This document shows, piece after piece, positions 1 through 5,952 of a DNA stretch of 6,006 nucleotides. Source of the DNA: Planctomyces sp. (lineage in GTDB: Bacteria; Planctomycetota; Planctomycetia; Planctomycetales; Planctomycetaceae); NCBI GenBank assembly GCA_005809115.1, contig SYLK01000558.1, positions 1 to 6,006 of the forward strand, read 5' to 3'. The notes beneath the pieces are model-generated. The model worked only from the letters and a program-made list of their open reading frames with translations. It had not been told where the DNA came from and did no database searches. Numbering within the stretch: the stretch's first letter is position 1; each line of letters starts with the position of its first letter. The translations under genes were made by a program, and so were the position numbers.

Positions 1-1
1 C

Positions 2-871
2 GACGTGTGGTTTGCGCGGGCGGATTTCGCTGCCGAACATCCGGACCTGATTGAGGGCATCGTCCGCGGGATTTTTGATTCCATGGAAGCGCTGAAGTCC
101 CAGGAGGAAAAGGTTCGGGTCTCGCAGTGGATGTCGGCGGGCTACGCGATCCCGGCCAGCGACTGCCTTGGCATGCTGGGCGATGCACACTGGACGAATT
201 ACGCCGAAAACAGACAGTTTTTCCTGAATCAGAACAATCCCGCGCGATTCGAGTCTGTCTGGAACCAGGCGTACTATATTTACCGCAGCATCCGCTCGAT
301 CACGCATCAGCGGGTGGAATTCGACAAGGTTGTGGACTTCAGCATCCTGCAGAAGCTGCAGCAGGAAGAGAAATATGCGTCGCAGAAGGACGAATACCAG
401 GTCCAGTTCGTGCCACGGACAACGGGCGAGATCATAGCCGAGTCGGATGAAGTTCTGACCAATACGGTCATCATTCATTTCGCGCCGAACAACCATGATC
501 TGCTGCACAAGGTGGTGCGACGCGGTCCGGACGGCCGGGAAAAGGAGGAGTTTTATGATCCGAACGCGGATCTTGTTCTCTCCGAGATTTCCGCACTTGT
601 CGGCAAATTCGGGGCCGCGCGGGTGATTATCGAGGGGCATACGGATTCGTCGATGAAGGCGCTTCTGCCCGATGCCGTGCTCGTGAAACAGCTCGCCGAA
701 AATCGCGCCAATTCTGTCCGGGAAGCGCTGGTTCAGAAGTTTCAGCTTGATCCCAATCAGTTCAATGCATCCGGAGTTGGCTGGGATCGGCCGGCCGATC
801 CCGGGGATCCGCTGAACCACGCCAAGAATCGACGCGTGGAGATACGAGTATTTGCCGCAGAAAAGGACTGA
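2..871 (+). CDS. ABC transporter solute-binding protein fused to a C-terminal OmpA peptidoglycan-binding domain (5' end missing)
   Basis: This is the 3' part of a periplasmic binding protein. The frame is open to the window edge and the GTG at 5 is internal to a conserved segment, so the true start lies upstream. Numbering from that GTG, residues 1-115 resemble the C-terminal lobe of NMT1/SsuA-type binding proteins (RADFAAEHPDLIEGIVRG, then a run ending VVDFSILQKL). Residues about 150-284 form an OmpA-like domain with GHTD at 211-214, ENRANSV at 232-238 and NRRVEIRV at 275-282. D214 and R234 correspond to the pair that contacts diaminopimelate in OmpA of Acinetobacter. Inferred role: capture a small solute and stay anchored to the cell wall. 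It is followed after 13 bases by a permease, which fits an importer operon. The substrate is unknown; sulfonate, nitrate and pyrimidine-precursor importers all use this fold. The domain calls are firm, the anchoring role is inferred. Confidence 0.9.
   Translation, partial: DVWFARADFAAEHPDLIEGIVRGIFDSMEALKSQEEKVRVSQWMSAGYAIPASDCLGMLGDAHWTNYAENRQFFLNQNNPARFESVWNQAYYIYRSIRSITHQRVEFDKVVDFSILQKLQQEEKYASQKDEYQVQFVPRTTGEIIAESDEVLTNTVIIHFAPNNHDLLHKVVRRGPDGREKEEFYDPNADLVLSEISALVGKFGAARVIIEGHTDSSMKALLPDAVLVKQLAENRANSVREALVQKFQLDPNQFNASGVGWDRPADPGDPLNHAKNRRVEIRVFAAEKD
783..802. repeat. Perfect 20-base palindrome inside the OmpA-domain coding sequence
   Basis: The half-site GGGATCGGCC is followed directly by its exact reverse complement. 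As RNA it could fold into an 8-bp stem with a CCGG loop. It lies 66 bases before the stop codon and encodes the GWDRPADP stretch. A further GGGATC at 804-809 can pair in part with the GATCCC at 797-802, offering a weaker alternative stem. No T-run follows, so it is not an intrinsic terminator. It may simply reflect codon choice in GC-rich DNA. Confidence 0.6.
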
Positions 872-884
872 GGACGGGTGACAG

Positions 885-1910
885 ATGACGAATGCTGAGA
901 AGCCGCCGGGCGATCTGTCGGGATTCCCGCAGGCGTCGCCCGGTGCTGTGGACCCGCCGGTTCCGGAGGGATCGGGAGTTTCGGAGCTTGTGGAGCAATC
1001 AGGCAGGGACTGGCTGCCGGAGCTGCGTCGTCCGATTCCCCGGTGGCTGACCGCTCTGGCCGGGATCGCCTGTGTGGTGATCTGTCTCGGATTGTGGTGG
1101 TGGGCCACCGCAGGAGCTGCTGAGGAGCGACTGTTGCTGTACAGCCAGTTGCCGTCGATTCGCGAGACGATTGATTACCTGCCGAACCTGTGGGACGCGG
1201 CAGCTCCCGAGCGTCATCTGTGGTACAACACGAAGGTTTCCCTGGGACGTGTTTTGCTGGGATTTTCGCTGGCCCTGTGTGTCGGCATTCCCCTCGGAAT
1301 CGCAGCGGGCTGTTTTCCGGTGCTGCAGAGTGCCCTTGCTCCGCTGATCCTGTTTGGCCGCAATATTCCTGTGGCGGCCCTGACCGCTCTGGTGTTCGCC
1401 CTGTTTGGCACGGGCGAACTGCAGAAGGTCATGTTCATTTTCATTGCCTGCGTCGCCTTTATTCTGTCGGATGCCATCTCAGCCGTTCAGGAGGTGGGCC
1501 AGCGGTATGTGGAAACAGCGCTGACGCTGGGCGCTTCGCGGCTGCAGATCATCGTCAAGGTGCTCGTACCGCTGGCGATGCCGATGATTTTCGATTCCCT
1601 GCGGGTGTTGTTTGGCCTTGCCTTCGGTTACATCATGCTGGTGGAGATTATCCAGGAGGGGCAGGGGGCCGGAGGTCTGGGATATCTGCTGAATATCGCC
1701 CGCCGCAGGAGTCGCCCGGAAATCATGGTCATCATCGTGCTGACCATCCCGGTGGTTGCCTGGCTGATCGATCAGCTGTTGTACGCGGTGCAATGTCTGC
1801 TGTTTCGCTGGAAGTACGGTCGGGAAGCCGAAGCCAGCGTGGTGCTGCGTTTTTCACGCAGCATTCTGCGTCTGTTCTGGAAAAATCCCGACGCGGTGAA
1901 GTCACTGTGA
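885..1910 (+). CDS. ABC transporter permease, SsuC/TauC-like
   Basis: This is the membrane channel subunit of the importer, 341 residues. The N-terminal 50 residues are polar and rich in proline and glycine. Likely membrane helices lie near residues 54-74, 121-142, 151-175, 181-200, 235-256 and 281-302, the six-helix pattern of the BPD_transp_1 (MetI-like) fold. The cytoplasmic EAA loop, which docks onto the ATPase, is at about 210-233 (ETALTLGASRL, then VLVPLAMP), with the family glycine at G216. The ATG at 885 is preceded by GAGGA at 870-874, overlapping the TGA of the upstream gene with a 10-base spacer, so translation is probably coupled. Length is somewhat above the usual 250-280 residues because of the N-terminal extension and about 35 basic, polar residues after the last helix. 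The transported solute cannot be deduced. Family assignment is firm. Confidence 0.95.
   Translation: MTNAEKPPGDLSGFPQASPGAVDPPVPEGSGVSELVEQSGRDWLPELRRPIPRWLTALAGIACVVICLGLWWWATAGAAEERLLLYSQLPSIRETIDYLPNLWDAAAPERHLWYNTKVSLGRVLLGFSLALCVGIPLGIAAGCFPVLQSALAPLILFGRNIPVAALTALVFALFGTGELQKVMFIFIACVAFILSDAISAVQEVGQRYVETALTLGASRLQIIVKVLVPLAMPMIFDSLRVLFGLAFGYIMLVEIIQEGQGAGGLGYLLNIARRRSRPEIMVIIVLTIPVVAWLIDQLLYAVQCLLFRWKYGREAEASVVLRFSRSILRLFWKNPDAVKSL
1843..1871. repeat. Three-arm inverted repeat with two mutually exclusive hairpins, within the 3' end of the permease gene
   Basis: Arm 1 TGCTGCGT (1843-1850), arm 2 ACGCAGCA (1856-1863) and arm 3 CTGCGT (1866-1871) are visible. Arms 1 and 2 form a perfect 8-bp stem with loop TTTTC, extendable by two G-T pairs. 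Arm 2 (ACGCAG) also pairs with arm 3 as a perfect 6-bp stem with loop CATT. Only one can form at a time. The element ends 36 bases before the permease TGA codon and 57-87 bases before the candidate ATPase starts. Whether it has any function is unknown. Confidence 0.5.
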
Positions 1911-1958
1911 CGCGAGCCGGCCAACGAGATGGACTTCCCATTTTCTGGCACAGGTGTC

Positions 1959-2801
1959 ATGACGCAGTCAAACATCGTTGAATTTCGCAGCGTCACCAAG
2001 ACGTACAACTTTGGGCGGCCAGATGCCTTCACTGCCATTCAGCAGGTCAGTTTTACCGTTGAGGATTTGCGTGATCATGGCGAGTTTATCTCGATTCTTG
2101 GTCCCAGCGGGTCCGGGAAAAGCACGATTCTGAGGCTGCTGGCCGGTCTGGATCCTCAGCACCCGCCGACGTCCGGCACGGTACTTGTGGCCGGGAGGCC
2201 CGTGACGGGTCCGGGTGCCGACCGGGGGATGGTGTTTCAGGACTATACCAGCTTCGATCATCGCACCGTTCTGGACAACGTCGCCTTCGGGCTGGAGTGC
2301 CGGGGCGTGTCGAAATCGGAGCGGTACGCGAAAGCGCGAGAATGGATCGCGCGGGTCGGACTGGACGTGCAGGCCGATGCGGTAAAATACCCACACGAGC
2401 TGTCGGGAGGGATGCGGCAGCGCGTCGCGATTGCCCGAACGCTGATTCTCCATCCGCGGATCATTCTGATGGATGAGCCCTTCGGAGCACTCGACCCGCA
2501 TAACCGGTATCAGATGCAGGATCTGCTGGTCAGCCTGTGGCGGCACGTTCAGGCGACAGTCTTCTTTGTCACGCACTCGGTGGAAGAGGCTGTTTATTTG
2601 GGAGACCGCGTCTTTGTTCTCAGTCGATCGCCCGGCACGCTGCTCCATCAGATCGCAGTTCCGCCGCCCGACCGACCGGCGGCGGAAATGCAGCGTGACC
2701 CTGCATTTCAGCAGAAAGTGTTCGAAATTCGCGATATTCTGGAGCAGCTGGAGACGAGTCCTCGCGGTTCCGGAAATCCGGCGGGATTCGAGCGTTCCTG
2801 A
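1959..2801 (+). CDS. ABC transporter ATP-binding protein, SsuB/TauB-like
   Basis: This is the ATPase that powers the importer from the cytoplasmic side. Numbering from the ATG at 1959 (280 residues): Walker A GPSGSGKST at 48-56, Q-loop Q94, signature LSGGMRQR at 148-155, Walker B IILMDEP with D172 and E173, D-loop ALD at 177-179 and switch histidine H206. All catalytic motifs are intact. An ATG at 1929 in the same frame would add ten residues. I prefer 1959 because family members begin a few residues before the IVEF-type first strand; neither start has a good ribosome-binding site, so this stays open. There is a slightly long loop before Walker A (VEDLRDHGEF). The gap to the permease is 48 bases (18 with the longer start), consistent with one operon. 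The C-terminal 30 residues are variable. Membership of the nitrate/sulfonate/taurine importer ATPases is well supported; the substrate is not. Confidence 0.95.
   Translation: MTQSNIVEFRSVTKTYNFGRPDAFTAIQQVSFTVEDLRDHGEFISILGPSGSGKSTILRLLAGLDPQHPPTSGTVLVAGRPVTGPGADRGMVFQDYTSFDHRTVLDNVAFGLECRGVSKSERYAKAREWIARVGLDVQADAVKYPHELSGGMRQRVAIARTLILHPRIILMDEPFGALDPHNRYQMQDLLVSLWRHVQATVFFVTHSVEEAVYLGDRVFVLSRSPGTLLHQIAVPPPDRPAAEMQRDPAFQQKVFEIRDILEQLETSPRGSGNPAGFERS
2659..2687. repeat. Perfect 10-bp inverted repeat with a 9-base loop in the 3' part of the ATPase gene
   Basis: TTCCGCCGCC at 2659-2668 is matched exactly by GGCGGCGGAA at 2678-2687, around a 9-base loop. It is very GC-rich and would be a stable hairpin in RNA. 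It encodes the segment VPPPDRPAAE, in a variable linker after the nucleotide-binding core, and ends 114 bases before the stop. The bases after it are not a T-run on either strand, so it is not a standard intrinsic terminator. Confidence 0.6.
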
Positions 2802-2832
2802 ATTCCTGTGATGGTTTGCGCAGAAATGCTGA

Positions 2833-2861
2833 TTGACGAGTGAAAACAGGGGAACTAGCAT
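2833..2861 (+). promoter_or_regulatory. Candidate sigma70-type promoter for the DUF1501 gene
   Basis: TTGACG at 2833-2838 (five of six bases match the -35 consensus) is followed by an exact 17-base spacer and TAGCAT at 2856-2861 (four of six match the -10 consensus). It lies in the gap after the ATPase gene. A start of transcription near 2868 would give a leader of about 55 bases before the ATG at 2924. The -10 match is only moderate, and no transcript data can be seen, so this is a proposal. Confidence 0.35.
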
Positions 2862-2923
2862 GCCGATGTTGATCAAAGTGGTTCTGATTCCGGCTGGCCC
2901 GGTGCGTTGATGAGGGTGAGTTC

Positions 2924-4369
2924 ATGTTGACCGTTCAGGGAAATCATCGCCGTGTCTGCAGTGGTCTGACGCGTCGCGAATTGATTCAGGTCGCTGGATC
3001 CGGCCTGCTGGGCACCAGTCTGTCGACGCTTTTGGCAGCCGAAGAAGCCGGTGCCGTGGTTAATCCGCGGGCGAAGTCCGTGATGTTTCTGTTTCTGTTT
3101 GGCGGTCCAAGCCAGCTGGAAACATTTGACATGAAACCGGAAGCGGCCCAGGAGATTCGGGGCCCGTATGGTTCGGTCGCATCGCGGTCACCGGGGCTGC
3201 AGATCTGTGAGAAGCTGCCGAAGCTGGCTGCGGCGTCTGACAAGTATGCTGTGATTCGCACGGTGGCCCATCCCTGGAACGACCACAACGCCTGTCACAT
3301 CATCCAGACGGGGCATGCCATGCCTCCGGCTGAGCGGGGCCCGGCGCGGGTGAACGCAACTGAAAAGGACTGGCCTGCCTACGGTTCCGTGGTTGAGTAT
3401 CTTGACCATCAGGCAGACCAGCAGCGCGCCTTTGATCAGCGCCGGGACTTCCCCAGTTATGTCTTCCTGCCGAATCGACTGGGGCATATTCAGGGTTATG
3501 ACCGTTCGGGACAGTATGGCGGGTGGCTGGGGCGGCGGTACAACCCCCTGGCCACCATGATTTCCCGACGGGACGCCAAAGACAATCCGTATTTTCGGGA
3601 TTGTGTTGACGAAGAGCTGCAGTTCCGCATTGAAGGGATTGAAGCCCATACGGACGTCACGCTGGATCGTATGCAGCGGCGGACAAGTCTGCTGGACCAG
3701 TTTGACATTGCGCGACGGGAACTGGAACAGTCTCGCCGGGTGATGGAATTCGGGCTGGTGCGGGAACGCGCCATGGACCTGGTCACATCGGAGAAGATGC
3801 GAGCGGCCTTCGATATCCGGCGGGAATCACCACAGCTGCGAGATCGTTATGGTCGGCATTTGTTCGGGCAATCCGTCCTGATGGGGCGTCGGATGATTGA
3901 AGCCGGTGCCCGATTCGTCACAGTTCTGTGGGACAGTCCGGACGGGCTGGGATGGGACAGTCACACAACATCCCATGATGTCGGAAAATACCTGCTGCCG
4001 GGCCTGGATCAGTCGCTGTCGGCATTGCTGGAGGACATGTCGGACCGGGGACTGCTGGACGAAACGCTGATTGTGTGTATGGGCGAAATGGGCAGAACGC
4101 CTCGGGGAAAGGCGAACTGGGGGCGAGATCACTGGAGTTATTGTTTCCCGGCGGTTCTCGCAGGTGCCGGCATCCGTGGTGGCGCGGTGTACGGCCGATC
4201 AGACAAGGATGCTGCTTACCCGGTCGAGAACCTTGTGACTCCGGAGGATCTGGGCGCCACGATTTTCCATGCTCTGGGGATCTCGCAGGAGGCGCGCATT
4301 CTGGACGCGCTGGGACGTCCTGTGCCGGTGCTGGATACGGGCCATCCGCTGGAAGACCTGTTCGGCTGA
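2924..4369 (+). CDS. DUF1501 domain-containing protein with twin-arginine signal
   Basis: A 481-residue exported protein of the DUF1501 family, which is related in fold to sulfatases and alkaline phosphatases and is greatly expanded in planctomycetes; its reaction is not established. The N-terminus has a Tat-type signal, LTRRELIQ at 15-22, then a hydrophobic stretch to about residue 38, so folded export is likely. Family landmarks run in order: FGGPSQLETFDMKP at 59-72, HPWNDHN at 116-122, WDSH at 344-347 followed by H351 and D352, and MGEMGRTP at 386-393 with RDHW at 401-404. Histidines and acids in these blocks are possible metal or catalytic ligands, by analogy with the fold. Length is normal and the frame is unbroken. 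The ATG at 2924 has GAGGG at 2912-2916, seven bases upstream. The usual DUF1549/DUF1553 partner gene is not adjacent: upstream is the ABC ATPase, downstream a transporter. Family call firm, role unknown. Confidence 0.93.
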   Translation: MLTVQGNHRRVCSGLTRRELIQVAGSGLLGTSLSTLLAAEEAGAVVNPRAKSVMFLFLFGGPSQLETFDMKPEAAQEIRGPYGSVASRSPGLQICEKLPKLAAASDKYAVIRTVAHPWNDHNACHIIQTGHAMPPAERGPARVNATEKDWPAYGSVVEYLDHQADQQRAFDQRRDFPSYVFLPNRLGHIQGYDRSGQYGGWLGRRYNPLATMISRRDAKDNPYFRDCVDEELQFRIEGIEAHTDVTLDRMQRRTSLLDQFDIARRELEQSRRVMEFGLVRERAMDLVTSEKMRAAFDIRRESPQLRDRYGRHLFGQSVLMGRRMIEAGARFVTVLWDSPDGLGWDSHTTSHDVGKYLLPGLDQSLSALLEDMSDRGLLDETLIVCMGEMGRTPRGKANWGRDHWSYCFPAVLAGAGIRGGAVYGRSDKDAAYPVENLVTPEDLGATIFHALGISQEARILDALGRPVPVLDTGHPLEDLFG

Positions 4370-4455
4370 TTTCTGCCGGAATTCCGCCTCTGGTGCGCGG
4401 GGTGCCGTAGTGAGGGATCTGATTTGCACGTCCCGGCGCAATGCACCAGACTGTT

Positions 4456-4489
4456 GCCGAGGCTGAGGTGTCCGGCGACACTGCTCGGC
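4456..4489. repeat. Nested inverted repeat upstream of the MFS gene
   Basis: An inner hairpin, GTGTC (4468-4472), loop CGGC, GACAC (4477-4481), sits within an outer pair GCCGAG (4456-4461) and CTCGGC (4484-4489). Together they could form a long stem with an asymmetric internal loop. It ends 15 bases before the ribosome-binding site of the preferred MFS start, so it would be in the mRNA leader. There is no T-run, so it does not look like a terminator of the DUF1501 gene. If translation began at 4441 instead, it would be coding. Confidence 0.45.
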
Positions 4490-4504
4490 GGATTGCAGAA
4501 TTTC

Positions 4505-4510
4505 GAGGAA
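4505..4510 (+). promoter_or_regulatory. Ribosome-binding site that decides the MFS start
   Basis: GAGGAA lies eight bases before the ATG at 4519, an ideal spacing. The earlier in-frame ATG at 4441 has no purine-rich sequence at a suitable distance. This is the main reason for the shorter gene model. Confidence 0.6.
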
Positions 4511-4518
4511 CTGCCAGC

Positions 4519-5952
4519 ATGGCTGAACGTCCGGATCGACCGTTTTCCGCGGTACGCAGCCCCGCTGAGGCTCCCGCGGGCGTCAACGCGGACGATTCAA
4601 AGCAGTTGACAGACGGTCCGGCGGCAGATGGCACCGCTGCCGTGAGAACGGCGACCGACGCTGATGACTGCGTTCTGCCGGTGGCACTACAGAATCACAA
4701 TATCCGCTGTTTTGTGGCGTTCTGGTGTGTCTATTATCTGGCTGCACCAGTGTCTTACATTGGCACGACGCACGCCAATCTGCTGAAGGCTTTCGGCAAC
4801 ACGGACTTCGTCAGCAACCTGCCATCGGCAGTTTATCTGTGGCTGACGATTGTCCCGGTTCTGGCCGCCTGGTTTTTTCCGTCGCCACGGCATCTGCGAC
4901 CACTGGCACTGCTGTCTGTCACACTGCTGGTCCTCGTCACCGGGCTGGTCGCGGTGACGCTGGGCAGCGGCGCATCCGCCGGGGTCTCCACATTCGTCGT
5001 GATCCTGCACGGAGCGATCTTTGGTGCGGCGAACGGGATTCTCCTGACGGCGATGTGGGATTTTTTGCGCCGTGGTGTGTCAACATCACGGCGCGGCAAG
5101 GCGCTGGGATTTACCTTTGGCATCGGTCCGCTGTTTGCCTGCATCGGTGCGCTGCTGCAGGACGCCCTGTTTGACGGGCGGTTGCTGGGAGGACGATCTT
5201 TCGGACTCAGTTTCCCGTACAATTACATGGGCATGTTTGCTGCGGTTTCGCCCCTGCTGATCCTCGCCGGATTTGCTGTCGCTCTGATTCGGATTCCGCC
5301 GGAACCACCTGGCGCCGGGGATCAGGTGGCTTCGCTGGCAACGATCGCCGCGGGAATTCGGCAGTTCGTCAGAAATCGCGGTGTGCTCCTGTCCATCTTG
5401 ATCTACGTGATTGTCTATTCGGGAGGAAACTCCATCATTCAGAACGTGTCGCTCCATGCTCAGAGTATTCTGGGGAAAGAATCCAATACACTGGGAGCGC
5501 AGAATTTTCTCCGTTTCGGTTTCAAGGCTCTGGCCGGTGCGATTCTGGGATTGTTGCTGGCGAAATCGAGCCCTCGTGCGACACTTCTGGCAACGACTTC
5601 GATTCTGCTGATTGGCATGTCCTGGGCTCTCAGCAGTTCCGGGACGGCCTTCATGCTGACGTTCGGACTTCTGGGAGCCGGGGAGCTTTTCGGCGCGTAT
5701 TTCCCGAACTATGTCACCACGGCGTCTGAGAAGACCTGGGTGCGGCTGAACATGGCGTACCTGAGCCTGCTGAGTGCGCTGATTGGTTTTTCATCGATCG
5801 CTTTTGGTGCGATTTCTGACCGGTTCGGTCGCATCGCCAGCTTTTACGCAGCGGCGGCCCTGCTGGGTCTGGCCATCGTGCTGATACTGGTGCTGCTTCC
5901 CCGGGATCCCACACCGAAACACGGGACTGACGCTGGAGTCAGAGAAGCCTGA
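4519..5952 (+). CDS. Major facilitator superfamily transporter, 12 membrane helices
   Basis: An inner-membrane secondary transporter of 477 residues. The start at 4519 was chosen over the in-frame ATG at 4441 (503 residues) because of the GAGGAA just upstream. Residues 1-62 are polar and rich in alanine, proline and acids, probably a cytoplasmic tail. Twelve hydrophobic segments follow, near residues 65-81, 100-121, 129-148, 156-183, 194-213, 236-258, 288-308, 331-349, 354-374, 377-398, 410-430 and 439-461, with the central loop around 259-287. GAISDRFGR at 430-438 matches the MFS motif A pattern (G-x3-D-R-x-G-R) but falls between the last two predicted helices rather than in loop 2-3 or 8-9. 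N-half helix 4 carries GAIFGAANG. No motif points to a substrate. It follows the DUF1501 gene by 149 bases on the same strand; co-transcription is possible since no terminator is visible. Superfamily call is good, function unknown. Confidence 0.88.
   Translation: MAERPDRPFSAVRSPAEAPAGVNADDSKQLTDGPAADGTAAVRTATDADDCVLPVALQNHNIRCFVAFWCVYYLAAPVSYIGTTHANLLKAFGNTDFVSNLPSAVYLWLTIVPVLAAWFFPSPRHLRPLALLSVTLLVLVTGLVAVTLGSGASAGVSTFVVILHGAIFGAANGILLTAMWDFLRRGVSTSRRGKALGFTFGIGPLFACIGALLQDALFDGRLLGGRSFGLSFPYNYMGMFAAVSPLLILAGFAVALIRIPPEPPGAGDQVASLATIAAGIRQFVRNRGVLLSILIYVIVYSGGNSIIQNVSLHAQSILGKESNTLGAQNFLRFGFKALAGAILGLLLAKSSPRATLLATTSILLIGMSWALSSSGTAFMLTFGLLGAGELFGAYFPNYVTTASEKTWVRLNMAYLSLLSALIGFSSIAFGAISDRFGRIASFYAAAALLGLAIVLILVLLPRDPTPKHGTDAGVREA

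Noticed and set aside
1190..1981. 263-codon + strand frame overlapping the permease
   Set aside because: The permease frame has six membrane helices and the EAA loop; this frame gives a glycine- and arginine-rich translation with no domain.
1968..2876. 302-codon open frame on the minus strand opposite the ATPase gene
   Set aside because: It lies wholly opposite a gene with intact Walker A, signature and Walker B motifs, and its translation is rich in R, P, S and H with no recognisable domain; it is a typical antisense shadow in GC-rich DNA.
4377..4386. Ten-base palindrome CGGAATTCCG just after the DUF1501 stop codon
   Set aside because: It has no loop, does not extend further, and no T-run follows, so it is neither a convincing terminator nor clearly an operator.
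4424..4452. Possible promoter TTGCAC with CAGACT 17 bases downstream, ahead of the MFS gene
   Set aside because: The -10 match is only three of six bases, no better than expected by chance.
3918..4634. 238-codon open frame on the minus strand opposite the end of DUF1501, the gap and the MFS start
   Set aside because: Low-complexity proline/alanine/arginine-rich translation without any family motif, and opposite two real genes.
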